Notes: a model not told the origin generated them from the sequence alone. A stretch of DNA of 64,000 nucleotides from an uncultured Clostridia bacterium (GCA_947643415.1 CANRWA010000012.1:17209-81208), one strand, 5' to 3'. Numbered from the stretch's first letter, positions 49,613 to 60,415 are shown. Made by a program: numbers and translations.

Positions 49613-52471
49613 ATGAAACAAAAACGAAATCTATACAAAATACTGGCATTGTTCTCCGGAATTTCCCTGTTCTTTACCCTCCCAGGACTGCCCATAAGCA
49701 CCTGTCTGGTAAATACAGGTACCACGGAAGCAGCATCCCGTTCACTGGATACAAGGACGGTCAACCTGAATATAGCACAGGAAGACGGCAGCTATACCAT
49801 AGCTGGAATCAGTGACCCTGGCCAGCCTGCCAATTCACAATTGGAGGCGAAAGTATCCAGAACCAATAATTGGGGCGAGGAAAAAGATTCCGACGGCAAT
49901 GTGGTAAAACATGGAAGTTATGTTTACTATGGCTGCTATCAACAAAGTTCGGATGGAAACGGCGGCTACCACACGGAACCGCTTAAGTGGCGTGTCCTGG
50001 ATGCGGACACCCAAGATTTCAATGAAGGAAATGAACCACCCCACACTATGTTTCTCATGGCTGACAAGGTACTGGAACAGGTGAAGTTTAATGAAAATAA
50101 AGACGATGGCGGTATCTATTCCACCTGTAATCTCAGAAAATGGCTGAATTCTGAAACCTTTCAGGGACCGTACCCGGAGGGCGGTTTTCTAAACAATGCC
50201 TTCAGCGTCCCTGAGCGGGCAGGAATCGCAGTCAGCAGCAAGAGAGCAAACGATGAAATCGAAATAGAGACATTGATAAAGGATAATAGCGGATTGTCAC
50301 AGAATGGCCTGATCGATAAAATATTTGTCCTCAGTGCAGAAGAGGCAAACAGCAATGCTTTCGGATTTTATTATTTAAAGGGCTATGGTTCCAGCAATTC
50401 AAGGTTATTTACAGCCACAGATTATGCAAAAGATAAGGGAATATGTTCCACAACATCAGAGCAGAAGGACTATTGGCTGCGGTCACGGATCACAGACAGC
50501 AACTTTAGCGCTGCCATCGCTGACTGCACCGGCTGGCTGTGGGCAGCTAATGTAGATGGCATATACTCAGATGGATCCTCCTCCCTGGTCGGTGTTGCGC
50601 CATCCTTTAATCTTGATCTGTCAGCAGTGAGCTTTACATCCGCCACTGGAATGGGCAAATCCTCTTTTGCCCTGACATCTGCCAGCGACAGTGCGGAATG
50701 GAATCTTACTATGGCTGGTGGCAGCGGTTTTACGGCAGCAAGGCACAGCAATGAATCGGGACCGGTAAATCCAGGCGGTGAGATTACCGTGGACATTACG
50801 GACATCGGCACTCCCAACAGCGGTGTTTCTTATTCACAGATCTCTGCTATACTGGCCGACGAAAACAATATTGTACTCGCTTACGGCAAGATTGCCGGTT
50901 TAGATAAACCACAAGCTGCTATTACCATCCCGGCAGAAATACCAGCGGGGAACTACACACTAAAAATCTTTGCGGAAGACGTAAATTCTTCCTCTGGGCA
51001 AAATTTGACGGACTTTGCCAGCAATATGGCAGATATTCCCATTATAATAGGAAATACCAGCATTGTCACTATTACTAATCCCACAGGCAGCCATATTACC
51101 TATTCGTCAGAGGAAGGCAATGGAACGGAAAAACAAGGCGTCCTGAAAGATGGCGGCAGCTATACTCCGGTCACATATATAGCAGACAATGGATATTATT
51201 TCCCTGAAAACTATAGTATACCAGAAACAAATGGGATCAAGGTAACAAGAAACAGTGTCCACCAGATCACAATATCCGGAATCCCCACCAAAGATGCAAG
51301 CCTGACTCTGGCAGCGGCAACAGAAAAAGCCGGACAGCCGGCACCCGAAGGACTCGGTGAGACAGAAGGAAAAATTACAGGTACCGATACAGCTATGGAA
51401 TACCGGGCAAAACCGACAGATGGCAGCGCCGCTGATACAGAATGGGCGGACTGTATCAAGGGAAGTACAACAGTGGCACCCGGAATCTGGCAGATACGTT
51501 ATAAAGAAACAGATACAAAAAAGGCGGGAGCAGTAGAAGAGATCACCGTATATGCAAGATATACTGTCCTCCTCACAAATCCGGCGGACAGCCATATCCT
51601 CCTCTCCGAAACATCCGGCAGTGGTACAGAACAACAGAAAGTTGCAGCAGGCAAAGCAATTATGGCAATCAAGTACACGGCAGAGGAAGGGTTCTACTTC
51701 CCGGATGATTATACGACTGCGGGGCAAAACGGCATCACAGTAATAAGGGACAGCGAAAACCAGCTCACAGTATCTGGAACTCCTACCGGAGATGTAAACA
51801 TTACCCTGTCAGCGGCGGCTCAGAAACCGGAACCGACCCCTGTGCCAAAACCGTCACCTGAGCCAGCCCCCGGACAACAACAATCCTCTTCACCAACTCC
51901 AGGGCAAAAGCCGTCTCTCACACCGTCCTCTGCAACACAAAATCCAAATGGCGCCATAGAAGAAGGGTATGATATTTTTGCTGCTCCCTGTGGGAAGAAG
52001 CTAAACAGCCGCTCACTCATCATGACAGGAAAGAAAAGGAGCACTTTTACCACACTGATAAAAAGAGCTGCAAAAAAAATGACTGGCAGGAAAAACTATA
52101 AGATAAAGATAAAAGCCTATAAGCTGGTAAACGGCAGGAAGGTCTACCTGCAAAGCAGTCCAACTTACCATGTCGCAGGGGCAAAAAATAAAACTTATAC
52201 CAATGCAAAAAAAATATCCTTTTCCAGGAAAACAATCATCCTGAAAAAGGGAGCTTCCCACCTGATCAAAGCGAAAATTATAAAAAACTCGAAAAAGAAG
52301 AAACTGCTCCCAAAATCACATGGTCCCTCTCTCCGTTACAAATCGACGGATAAGAAAATTGCTGCAGTATCATCTAATGGAAAAATAAGGGCAAAGAAAA
52401 AGGGGGTCTGTTATGTCTATATCACTGCATTAAATGGTGTGACAGCCAAAATAAAAGTAAAGGTGAAATAA
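49613..52471 (+). CDS. large secreted/surface protein (DUF6273-like and Ig-like modules)
   Basis: Signal peptide; WRVLDADT...TMFLMADKVLEQVKFN...STCNLRKWLNSETF; two internal repeats; Pro-rich linker; C-terminal Big_2-like LRYKSTDKKIAAVSSNGKIRAKKKGVCYVYITA. Confidence 0.8.
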   Translation: MKQKRNLYKILALFSGISLFFTLPGLPISTCLVNTGTTEAASRSLDTRTVNLNIAQEDGSYTIAGISDPGQPANSQLEAKVSRTNNWGEEKDSDGNVVKHGSYVYYGCYQQSSDGNGGYHTEPLKWRVLDADTQDFNEGNEPPHTMFLMADKVLEQVKFNENKDDGGIYSTCNLRKWLNSETFQGPYPEGGFLNNAFSVPERAGIAVSSKRANDEIEIETLIKDNSGLSQNGLIDKIFVLSAEEANSNAFGFYYLKGYGSSNSRLFTATDYAKDKGICSTTSEQKDYWLRSRITDSNFSAAIADCTGWLWAANVDGIYSDGSSSLVGVAPSFNLDLSAVSFTSATGMGKSSFALTSASDSAEWNLTMAGGSGFTAARHSNESGPVNPGGEITVDITDIGTPNSGVSYSQISAILADENNIVLAYGKIAGLDKPQAAITIPAEIPAGNYTLKIFAEDVNSSSGQNLTDFASNMADIPIIIGNTSIVTITNPTGSHITYSSEEGNGTEKQGVLKDGGSYTPVTYIADNGYYFPENYSIPETNGIKVTRNSVHQITISGIPTKDASLTLAAATEKAGQPAPEGLGETEGKITGTDTAMEYRAKPTDGSAADTEWADCIKGSTTVAPGIWQIRYKETDTKKAGAVEEITVYARYTVLLTNPADSHILLSETSGSGTEQQKVAAGKAIMAIKYTAEEGFYFPDDYTTAGQNGITVIRDSENQLTVSGTPTGDVNITLSAAAQKPEPTPVPKPSPEPAPGQQQSSSPTPGQKPSLTPSSATQNPNGAIEEGYDIFAAPCGKKLNSRSLIMTGKKRSTFTTLIKRAAKKMTGRKNYKIKIKAYKLVNGRKVYLQSSPTYHVAGAKNKTYTNAKKISFSRKTIILKKGASHLIKAKIIKNSKKKKLLPKSHGPSLRYKSTDKKIAAVSSNGKIRAKKKGVCYVYITALNGVTAKIKVKVK

Positions 52472-52482
52472 AGCAGCATGTC

Positions 52483-52520
52483 AAAGGCTGCAGAAGGTGG
52501 CTATCTTCTGCAGCCCTTTA
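52483..52520 (+). terminator. intrinsic terminator
   Basis: AAAGGCTGCAGAAGGTGGCTATCTTCTGCAGCCCTTTA. Confidence 0.75.
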
Positions 52521-52555
52521 TAAATTCCCATCATATTCTTCGTTTTCCAGCTAAA

Positions 52556-53032
52556 TCACATCCCCTTCTTCCTCTCCCGCAACTCCCTAAAGAAAGAAGT
52601 CATGAGCCGGCTGCACTCCTCCCCAAGAACACCAGTAGTTAGTTCCACCTGATGGTTAAAGCCAGAGACCTGCAGGAGGTTCATTACCGACCCCGCACAC
52701 CCTGCCTTTGGATTCATGCTGCCCACCACCACTCTTGGTATCCGTGCCTGGACAATGGCTCCGGCACACATGGGGCAGGGTTCCAGCGTCACATACATTG
52801 TACAGCCCTCAAGACGCCAGTCCCCCAGCACCCTGCTTGCCTTATTGATGGCAAGGATCTCCGCATGTGCCAGCGTATTCTTCTTCCAGTTTCTCTTATT
52901 ATACCCCCTTGCGATAATCTTGTCCTCAAATACAATAACACAGCCGATGGGTGTCTCCTCCCGCAGATACGCCCTCTTCGCCTGAGTTATCGCCGCTTTC
53001 ATATATTTCTCATCTGCCGTCATCTTCTGCAT
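52556..53032 (-). CDS. tadA: tRNA-specific adenosine deaminase
   Basis: TLAHAEILAINKA...LEPCPMCAGAIVQARIPRVVVGSMNPKAGCAGS. Confidence 0.92.
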   Translation of the reverse strand: MQKMTADEKYMKAAITQAKRAYLREETPIGCVIVFEDKIIARGYNKRNWKKNTLAHAEILAINKASRVLGDWRLEGCTMYVTLEPCPMCAGAIVQARIPRVVVGSMNPKAGCAGSVMNLLQVSGFNHQVELTTGVLGEECSRLMTSFFRELRERKKGM

Positions 53033-53042
53033 TTTCCCTTCC

Positions 53043-53939
53043 TTATAACTCTCTCAGCCAGTAACCATAATCTCCCATTGATAATTTCTTCCGGCGGACC
53101 TGCTTAAACAGATGGAAACCAAACCTCGCTGCAAGATATTGTTCTTTTCGGATATATTGCCCCGGCACTCCTACGTAGTTCTTTCCTTTAGTATGAGCAT
53201 ACACCAAATGACGGTAATTGTAAAACCCCTGGAGCAAAAAACTGTTTTTTGCATAATGCCAGTACTCCATCGGAAACTGGTTAAAATCTTCCGGACGCAT
53301 CTGCAGGCACCACTCTATCTCATCGTCTTCAAAAGGATACATCTCTGACAGCCCTTTTAGAAAAGAATCCCTTTTCAGGGCTGGCTCTGGTTCCGGCTCT
53401 GATTCAGCACCTATATCAACCTCCGGCTCTGATTCTTCCCGCTTTTCTTCCTCTTCTTTCTGAACCTCCGGCTCCGTATGTGGCACGGGCCCTGCCTGGT
53501 CTTCCGATTCTTGTTTCACAGCCTCATTTAACGCTGGCTCCTGTTCTGGTTCCGATTTCATTTCTGCTGCAAACTCCACCTGATCATACAAGAGGCTTCC
53601 CGGATACTCCGGACACAGTCCTGACAGATACTGTTCCCTGGTTCCCAATAATATGCCACAGATCTTCCCTAAAATCAATCCTTCCGGCAGATCCCCTAAC
53701 GGGATACGGAAGTCCCAATTATCCGTCTGTCCTGCTGACCCAATCCGGAATGCCTTATAAATGCCTGTCTCCTCACAGACTATGTATACGGGATTGTCGC
53801 CCGGAAGCGAGATGTCATGTATGGAGAGATGGAGCGAGAGATTATCCCCTCTCTTTTCCAAGCGGGCAAATCCCTGTCCCTGCATCATAATGTCATTCTC
53901 TCTTTTCTTCAGGTATATTACTTTTCTCATATAATCCAT
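53043..53939 (-). CDS. hypothetical protein with acidic linker, DUF6128-like
   Basis: Conserved-looking C-terminus MYPFEDDEIEWCLQMRPEDFNQFPMEYWHYAKNSFLLQGFYNYRHLV. Confidence 0.6.
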   Translation of the reverse strand: MDYMRKVIYLKKRENDIMMQGQGFARLEKRGDNLSLHLSIHDISLPGDNPVYIVCEETGIYKAFRIGSAGQTDNWDFRIPLGDLPEGLILGKICGILLGTREQYLSGLCPEYPGSLLYDQVEFAAEMKSEPEQEPALNEAVKQESEDQAGPVPHTEPEVQKEEEEKREESEPEVDIGAESEPEPEPALKRDSFLKGLSEMYPFEDDEIEWCLQMRPEDFNQFPMEYWHYAKNSFLLQGFYNYRHLVYAHTKGKNYVGVPGQYIRKEQYLAARFGFHLFKQVRRKKLSMGDYGYWLREL

Positions 53940-54033
53940 ATCAACTTTCCCCCTCTCCTATTACTATACGCCTGCCAGTCCCATCTTATGCCTATCTTGA
54001 CAATTTCAGCAAATAACATTAAAATGGTAAAAA

Positions 54034-54119
54034 GGGCTGGCTGAGAACCGCAGCCCTTTAAGAACGGACATAGTCCGTTCTTGCTCCGCACATGACGGAA
54101 TCACCTGTAAAGTTAAAAA
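54034..54119 (+). repeat. two-hairpin intergenic repeat, copy B
   Basis: GGGCTGGCTGAGAACCGCAGCCCTTTAAGAACGGACATAGTCCGTTCTTGCTCCGCACATGACGG. Confidence 0.85.
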
Positions 54120-54205
54120 GGGCTGGCTGAGAACCGCAGCCCTTCAAGAACGGACATAGTCCGTTCTTGCTCCGCACACTGTGGAGTTTCCCATAAAATG
54201 CAAAA
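54120..54205 (+). repeat. two-hairpin intergenic repeat, copy C (tandem with B, period 86 bp)
   Basis: GGGCTGGCTGAGAACCGCAGCCCTTCAAGAACGGACATAGTCCGTTCTTGCTCCGCACACTGTGG. Confidence 0.85.
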
Positions 54206-54259
54206 GGTGCCTGGGAAAAATACATATACTGGCACTGGATTGGAGGAACTGTAAACGAT

Positions 54260-55303
54260 ATGAAAAAGATTATACTAACCGGCGACCGTCCTACCGGCAG
54301 GCTTCATGTAGGACACTATGCCGGTTCTCTCAAACGCCGGGTCGAACTTCAAGAGTCTGGCGAATATGATGCCATTTATATTATGATCGCAGATGCCCAG
54401 GCTTTGACGGATAATGCAGACAATCCCGAGAAGGTACGCAGTAATATTTCAGAGGTAGCCCTTGACTATATGTCCTGTGGGCTGGATCCTGAGAAATCAA
54501 CCCTTTTTGTTCAGTCCTATGTACCCGAGCTGACAGAACTGACTTTCTACTACAGCAACCTGGTTACCGTTTCCCGGTTAAAGAGAAATCCTACTGTCAA
54601 ATCAGAGATCCAGCTACGGGGTTTTAATACGAGCATACCAGTTGGATTCTTTACCTATCCGATCAGCCAGGCGGCAGATATCACTGCGTTTAAAGCAACC
54701 ACAGTCCCTGTAGGGGATGACCAGCTTCCGATGATCGAACAGGCCAGGGAAATCGTGCGTAGTTTCAACTCCACCTATGATGAAGTACTGATAGAACCAG
54801 ATGCCCTGCTCCCGGAAAATACTGTCTGTATGCGGCTTCCGGGTACTGACGGAAAGGCAAAGATGAGCAAATCCCTTGGCAACTGCATTTACCTGTCTGA
54901 TGATCCGAAGGAGATAAAGAAAAAGATAATGAGCATGTTTACCGATCCTGACCACATCCGCATTGAAGATCCCGGCAAACTGGAAGGAAATACGGTATTT
55001 ACTTATCTGGATGCTTTCTGTAAAGACGAATTGTTCGCTGAGTATCTGCCGGAATACAACTGCCTTCAGGAGCTAAAGGATCACTATACACGCGGTGGGC
55101 TGGGGGATGTAAAAGTAAAGAAATTCTTATATTCTGTACTTATGGAAGAACTTTCACCGATCCAGGCAAGAAGAAAAGAACTGGAGAAAGATATCCCCGC
55201 TGTCATGGAGATCCTCCATCAGGGCAGTATCCAGGCACAAAAAGTAGCTGCCCAGACATTGGACGAAGTAAAACATGCTATGAAGATCGATTACTTTAAA
55301 TAA
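54260..55303 (+). CDS. trpS: tryptophan--tRNA ligase
   Basis: [28 protein letters not shown]. Confidence 0.95.
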   Translation: MKKIILTGDRPTGRLHVGHYAGSLKRRVELQESGEYDAIYIMIADAQALTDNADNPEKVRSNISEVALDYMSCGLDPEKSTLFVQSYVPELTELTFYYSNLVTVSRLKRNPTVKSEIQLRGFNTSIPVGFFTYPISQAADITAFKATTVPVGDDQLPMIEQAREIVRSFNSTYDEVLIEPDALLPENTVCMRLPGTDGKAKMSKSLGNCIYLSDDPKEIKKKIMSMFTDPDHIRIEDPGKLEGNTVFTYLDAFCKDELFAEYLPEYNCLQELKDHYTRGGLGDVKVKKFLYSVLMEELSPIQARRKELEKDIPAVMEILHQGSIQAQKVAAQTLDEVKHAMKIDYFK

Positions 55304-55305
55304 TT

Positions 55306-55352
55306 ATAAGAGCTGCCGAAATGACCATGTATCAATCCGGCAGCTCTTATTA
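55306..55352 (+). terminator. intrinsic terminator after trpS
   Basis: AAGAGCTGCCGAA...TCCGGCAGCTCTTATTATCTTT. Confidence 0.75.
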
Positions 55353-55390
55353 TCTTTCCTTTCCTGTTTTCCAGCACCATTTTCATCCGG

Positions 55391-58288
55391 TTATGGAACC
55401 GGAGCAGGGGCAGGTGTCGGTGATGGCATCGGCGATGGAGTCGGTACACCCGTATTATCCTGATATTTATCAGGGTCTACCTCCTGATTATCATAACCTG
55501 ACTGAGGCGGTGATGTATCTTCTGGCTGTTCTGGCAGTTCCTCTGCCCTCTTCACAGCAGCTTCCCATTTCTTCTTCAGATCATCATATTCGGAATACCC
55601 TTTTGTCCTCTTTAATGCCTTCTTTCCATCCTTGATCAGCAGTTTCGTGACATCGGTATAATAGGACCGTTTATTCAGTGTATCAATATACCATTGAATC
55701 TTCTTAATACGGTTCTTCTTCAGTGTCTCTTTCGCCTTCTTCAAGGAATCCTCGGCATCCACTTTCTGCTGTTTCTGAGCCTGCTCAACCTGGTCAACCT
55801 GATATTCACTGATGGCATCCTGCCATTTGTCCATTACATCTTTATTCAGTGATGTAAACTTTTTGGCAGCGCGTTCTTTATAAGATTCCTGCTGGTACTC
55901 ATCTGGTATCTCTTCTATGACCGCCAGTGTTTCATTATATTTTTTCTCAAATGCCATTGCTGTTTTGACACTGGTTACCTTATACTTCTCAAAATTACTT
56001 ACTGCACTCTCTGCCTCTTTCTTCGATGCCTCCAGTCTGTAATTCACTTCCCACTCCGAAGTCCTCTCCTGATTCAGCGTGGAATAATAGTCATATCCAG
56101 AAGGCCGCTGTGTATAATAGCGGGAGGAAGATTTATAATCAATCTCTTTCTTGCTCTCTGTCAGTTTTCCTCCTGATACTTTCCTTAGTTCCAGAGATGC
56201 AGGGATGTCAAAATCCTTTTTTTTCTTATTTTTGTGAATGTCATTCATAAAACCAGACCAAATCCGCAGCGGATATGTCCCACCATACATACCAGGCATC
56301 TCCCTCGGTGTATCATATCCAATCCAGACAGCAGTCGTGTAATAGGCACTGAACCCGCAGAACCAGGCATCCTTGTTGCTGCTGGTAGTACCAGTCTTGC
56401 CCGCATAGATCTGCTTGTCTGTATTGGCAGAACGTCCCGTTCCATACCCTTCCGCAAAAGTACCCTGCAGCATATCCTTCATAATATAAGCTGTATCCGC
56501 AGAATATACCTCACTCTCACTGTCGGCCTTCTCTGGCGCCGTATACAATGTACCCTTCGTTTCATGCTCTACTTTTGTCAGGCAGGTACGGGAACTGAGC
56601 TGTCCTCCGTTTTCCAGAGTGGCATACGCCCGGCACATATCATTGATGGTAACTCCATATGTAAAACCACCAAGGGAAATCGCCGGAGCAGAGTTGTCGG
56701 CATAAGACAGGGAGGAAAATCCGAGTTTATCAAGATATCCTATAGAAGTCTCAATCCCTGTCTTCTTAAATACCTGGAATGCAACCGTATTCAAGCTCCG
56801 CGCCAGCCCTTCCCTTGCTGTGACCTTTCCATGGTAGCCGCCTCCACTGTTCTTTGGACTATAGCTCTTCTTATCACTGCTGTCCCAGTACACCTTGCTG
56901 TCATTGATAATGGTAGAGCCATTGATCACACCATTATCAATAGCAGGCGCATAATCCAGTATCGGCTTAATAGTGGAGCCCGGCTGACGCACTGCCAGAA
57001 ATGCCCTGTTGTACTGGTCATTCTTCGTCCGTCCCCCCACTACAGCCACAACATACTGGGTATCATTATCAACACACATCGCTGCACCCTGCAGGGCATA
57101 CTTCTTTGTCTTCTTATCCTTCTCTGTAAAGTTTGATAATGTGTCTGTCACTGACTTCTGCAGCTTTTTCTGGATCTTTGTATCAAAAGAGGTATAGATC
57201 CTATATCCGCCAGCGCGGATCTCGGCAGATTTTTCCCGGTAAGCCTCGGTGTATTTCTCTTTATATTTCTTCTGTTCTGATGCATCGTCAAATGTATATT
57301 TAAAGGCAAATCCCTCATCCTTCATCATCTGCTGCGCCGCACAGTCCACGGCATAACTCACCAGATAGTTTTCCGAACTGGATTCTTCATCCATGCCTAC
57401 CACTTTTACCTTCTCTTTGATGGCAGCATCGTACTCTTTTTTTGTGATATATCCTGCCTCCAGCATATTGTCAAGCACCTGTTTTTCCTTCTGTACCGCC
57501 AGATCCTTGCTGGCAATGGGGTTATAATTGTTAGGACTGTTGGAAATACCGCATAACATAGCTGCCTGTGCCAGTGACACATCCTTCGCCGAACAGCCAA
57601 AATAGAACTGTGACGCCGTCTCTACCCCATAACACTGGTTGCCATAATAATTACTGTTGCAGTAAAACTCCATAATCTCAGCTTTATTAAATTTCTTCTC
57701 AATGGCCGGTGCCAGCAGCATCTCTGTGAGCTTACGGTTGTAGGTCTGCTTCTGTGTCAGCAGATTGTTCTTGATGAGCTGCTGGGTAATCGTACTGCCC
57801 CCCTGGGTGATCTCTCCCTTATTTGCCACCAGGGCAATACCTGCACGCGTCAGTGACTGCAGGTCAATCCCGGCATGTTCCTTAAAACGCTTATCCTCTG
57901 TCGCGATATAACCGTTCTGGATATACATGGAAATATCTTTTACCTTTACATACTGATATGTACCACTGTTGATCTCTCCGATCTGCTTTCCATTTTTGTC
58001 ATATACCTTCGTATTGGATAAAATATGAAAATTGCTGGCATCCAGATTCGTCAGCTTCTCATATGCCTCATCACATGCCTGCTCATACATTGGCAGGACA
58101 CGGGCATAGATGATTCCCCCGGCAAGTACCAGTACAAGGAGAACGATCAGGCATACATTCATAATGACCTTGGAAAAATTCATGACAAATGTAATAATCT
58201 TATAGATCAGCCAGAACGGAAAGACAACTACCCTTACAATCCACTCTGCCCAGCGGTGATCCTGGATAAATTCCTTTATCTTATTCAT
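55391..58288 (-). CDS. class A penicillin-binding protein (transglycosylase/transpeptidase)
   Basis: GYIATEDKRFKEHAGIDLQSLTRA...GGSTITQQLIKN; RQPGSTIKPILDYAPAI; YAGKTGTTSSNKDAWFCGF. Confidence 0.95.
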   Translation of the reverse strand: MNKIKEFIQDHRWAEWIVRVVVFPFWLIYKIITFVMNFSKVIMNVCLIVLLVLVLAGGIIYARVLPMYEQACDEAYEKLTNLDASNFHILSNTKVYDKNGKQIGEINSGTYQYVKVKDISMYIQNGYIATEDKRFKEHAGIDLQSLTRAGIALVANKGEITQGGSTITQQLIKNNLLTQKQTYNRKLTEMLLAPAIEKKFNKAEIMEFYCNSNYYGNQCYGVETASQFYFGCSAKDVSLAQAAMLCGISNSPNNYNPIASKDLAVQKEKQVLDNMLEAGYITKKEYDAAIKEKVKVVGMDEESSSENYLVSYAVDCAAQQMMKDEGFAFKYTFDDASEQKKYKEKYTEAYREKSAEIRAGGYRIYTSFDTKIQKKLQKSVTDTLSNFTEKDKKTKKYALQGAAMCVDNDTQYVVAVVGGRTKNDQYNRAFLAVRQPGSTIKPILDYAPAIDNGVINGSTIINDSKVYWDSSDKKSYSPKNSGGGYHGKVTAREGLARSLNTVAFQVFKKTGIETSIGYLDKLGFSSLSYADNSAPAISLGGFTYGVTINDMCRAYATLENGGQLSSRTCLTKVEHETKGTLYTAPEKADSESEVYSADTAYIMKDMLQGTFAEGYGTGRSANTDKQIYAGKTGTTSSNKDAWFCGFSAYYTTAVWIGYDTPREMPGMYGGTYPLRIWSGFMNDIHKNKKKKDFDIPASLELRKVSGGKLTESKKEIDYKSSSRYYTQRPSGYDYYSTLNQERTSEWEVNYRLEASKKEAESAVSNFEKYKVTSVKTAMAFEKKYNETLAVIEEIPDEYQQESYKERAAKKFTSLNKDVMDKWQDAISEYQVDQVEQAQKQQKVDAEDSLKKAKETLKKNRIKKIQWYIDTLNKRSYYTDVTKLLIKDGKKALKRTKGYSEYDDLKKKWEAAVKRAEELPEQPEDTSPPQSGYDNQEVDPDKYQDNTGVPTPSPMPSPTPAPAPVP

Positions 58289-58793
58289 CCTTATTTCCTC
58301 CTGTTCCCTGACTTCTTTTCATCCTTCTCTGCAAGCGGCGCTTTTTCCGATTCCTGAACCCCTGCCGGATCCGCCGGACCAAAAGTGATACAAACACACC
58401 ACCAAATAATAATAGAATCCAGTTAACGACATTTCTGAAAAAATTTTCTTTCAGCAGACTATGTCCGGGCGCCGCTTTGTTTACATATATTTCCAGTTCA
58501 CTTCCTTCTTCTTTTGTAAGTCCGAACAACGGTGCCAGGACATAATACTTCTTGTCCTCATAGGTTGTCCCCTGATAATCGTACTGTATCCTCACCATCG
58601 GTATCAGCATAGTCAGCGGATCTGACGTATTCTGTACCAGAGTAGCTGTCACACATTCATAACTGCTTCGATTAAATAAATGACAGAACGATTGAAAATT
58701 CACCAGAAAGAGCACTACCACAAGAAACAAGGTCATAACAACCGGTGTCATGATCTTGCTGATCGTCACCCTCTGTTCCTTTTTCGCTTTCAT
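58281..58793 (-). CDS. DUF3592-like membrane protein
   Basis: Two TMs flanking VRIQYDYQGTTYEDKKYYVL...LEIYVNKAAPGHSLL. Confidence 0.55.
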   Translation of the reverse strand: MKAKKEQRVTISKIMTPVVMTLFLVVVLFLVNFQSFCHLFNRSSYECVTATLVQNTSDPLTMLIPMVRIQYDYQGTTYEDKKYYVLAPLFGLTKEEGSELEIYVNKAAPGHSLLKENFFRNVVNWILLLFGGVFVSLLVRRIRQGFRNRKKRRLQRRMKRSQGTGGNKDE

Positions 58794-58846
58794 CACTATG
58801 TCACCCCTTTGTATCTTATTATAATACCATGACATAGCAGAGAGCG

Positions 58847-59932
58847 TCAAGTTTTGTGTGGTATGCGGCCTTGGCTAGGATTTGAAAAGTAATCCCTGCA
58901 GTCCCCACGGTCTGTCACAATCCGATACCCCACGGACTCCACTCTGCGGCTCAGGCAGTCCCTGCACTGCGCCGACTCCTCTCCTGTACATATTTTGTTA
59001 TCATATAGTTCATATTTCTTCCGTACACCGACCGGAGACAGGTTTGGCATCAGTACATTGGCGCCGGCCAGCAGGCCACGCTCCCTGCCATCCGGTGCAA
59101 TAGTACCAAGGGCTGTTGTGGCCGGAAGCAGGACTCCCGGAAACATCAGGCGCAAGATCCCCAGCAATATCAGTGTCTGTTCATAAGAACCATCCGTCTC
59201 TCCGGCAAATGGGGTATCTTTATGGGCAAGGAAAGGCCCGATCCCAATCATATGCGGTCTCAATTCCTGTAAAAAACGAAGGTCTGATATAAGGTTGTCC
59301 ACTGTCTGTCCAGGGGAACCCACCATAAATCCTGCCCCTGTCTGATAACCAATATCCCTCAGAATATACAGGCATTCCTTACGGCTCTGCAGGCTCATCT
59401 GCGCTGGATGCAGTAACTGGTAATGACTCTCATCTGCTGTCTCATGGCGGAGCAGATACCGATCTGCCCCAGCTTCATACCAGCACATATACTCCTCCCT
59501 TGTGCGCTCTCCCACAGAGAGCGTAACCGCACAATCCGGAAAATCCTTTTTTATCATTCGGATCACATCAGCAAGACGGTCCTTTGTATACCAGGCATCC
59601 TCTCCTCCCTGTAGGACAAAAGTGCGAAAACCCAGGCCATATCCCTCTCTGGCACAGCCTAGGATCTCTTCTGGTGACAGGCGGTATCGGTCCACTTTTG
59701 TATTACTTTTCCGTATCCCACAATAAAAACAGTCATTCCGGCAAATATTGGTAAATTCGATCAGTCCCCGCACAAATACTGCCTTTCCATATTCCCTCTC
59801 CCGGATATCCCTAGCTCTTGCAAACAGAAATTCCCTGTCCTCCTGAGTCAGGTCATGAAGAAGTTGATGAAAACCGGTATCCGTCAGATCCCTCTCTTTC
59901 TCCAGTTCTATGATCAATTCCCTGTTTGTCAT
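58847..59932 (-). CDS. hydE: [FeFe] hydrogenase H-cluster radical SAM maturase HydE
   Basis: VRGLIEFTNICRNDCFYCGIRKSN; ETADESHYQLLHPAQMS; GFMVGSPGQT. Confidence 0.9.
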   Translation of the reverse strand: MTNRELIIELEKERDLTDTGFHQLLHDLTQEDREFLFARARDIREREYGKAVFVRGLIEFTNICRNDCFYCGIRKSNTKVDRYRLSPEEILGCAREGYGLGFRTFVLQGGEDAWYTKDRLADVIRMIKKDFPDCAVTLSVGERTREEYMCWYEAGADRYLLRHETADESHYQLLHPAQMSLQSRKECLYILRDIGYQTGAGFMVGSPGQTVDNLISDLRFLQELRPHMIGIGPFLAHKDTPFAGETDGSYEQTLILLGILRLMFPGVLLPATTALGTIAPDGRERGLLAGANVLMPNLSPVGVRKKYELYDNKICTGEESAQCRDCLSRRVESVGYRIVTDRGDCRDYFSNPSQGRIPHKT

Positions 59933-60281
59933 GTTCTCCTCCATTCGTGCAGACTCTCTGTCCATGCAGTTTCCTGGCACGGTCAAATTTCAATATCTGT
60001 TTCCTCCTGACATTATCCCCCACCGTATTCCGATATTCCGCATTCACATACTTTAGGATCTCTGGCAATATTTCATCCACTCCCGGCACATCAGAATACA
60101 CAGCTACCACCACATAATTCATGGGACCAGTCTGGTACAACTGCAGATCTGCGAAAAATTCTTCATAGTGGCTCTTCAAATATGCATCGATGGTCTTTAC
60201 AAGCTGGCAATAACGGTCCTGCCAGCCCGGATTAACATACGACATACTGACATCATACAGATAACTACCCGCTCTTTTCAT
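59853..60281 (-). CDS. small hypothetical protein overlapping the hydE start
   Basis: MKRAGSYLYDVSMSYVNPGWQDRYCQLVKTIDAYLKSHYEEFF...; C-terminus overlaps hydE in another frame. Confidence 0.5.
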   Translation of the reverse strand: MKRAGSYLYDVSMSYVNPGWQDRYCQLVKTIDAYLKSHYEEFFADLQLYQTGPMNYVVVAVYSDVPGVDEILPEILKYVNAEYRNTVGDNVRRKQILKFDRARKLHGQRVCTNGGEHDKQGIDHRTGEREGSDGYRFSSTSS

Positions 60282-60415
60282 AATATAGATACCCCGGCAA
60301 AATCGCTTTCACAATAGTATATGCGACTGCCGGGATCCATGCTACTGTTTCTTTAGGAGCTGTAAAAAATACCATTACAATATTACGCCGAATATGTCTT
60401 TTTCTTTACAGATCC

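Noticed and set aside
49833-52261. Several minus-strand ORFs antisense to the surface protein gene (e.g. 51107..51727)
   Set aside because: Cys-rich, low-complexity antisense readings of a well-supported + gene; no RBS or family features
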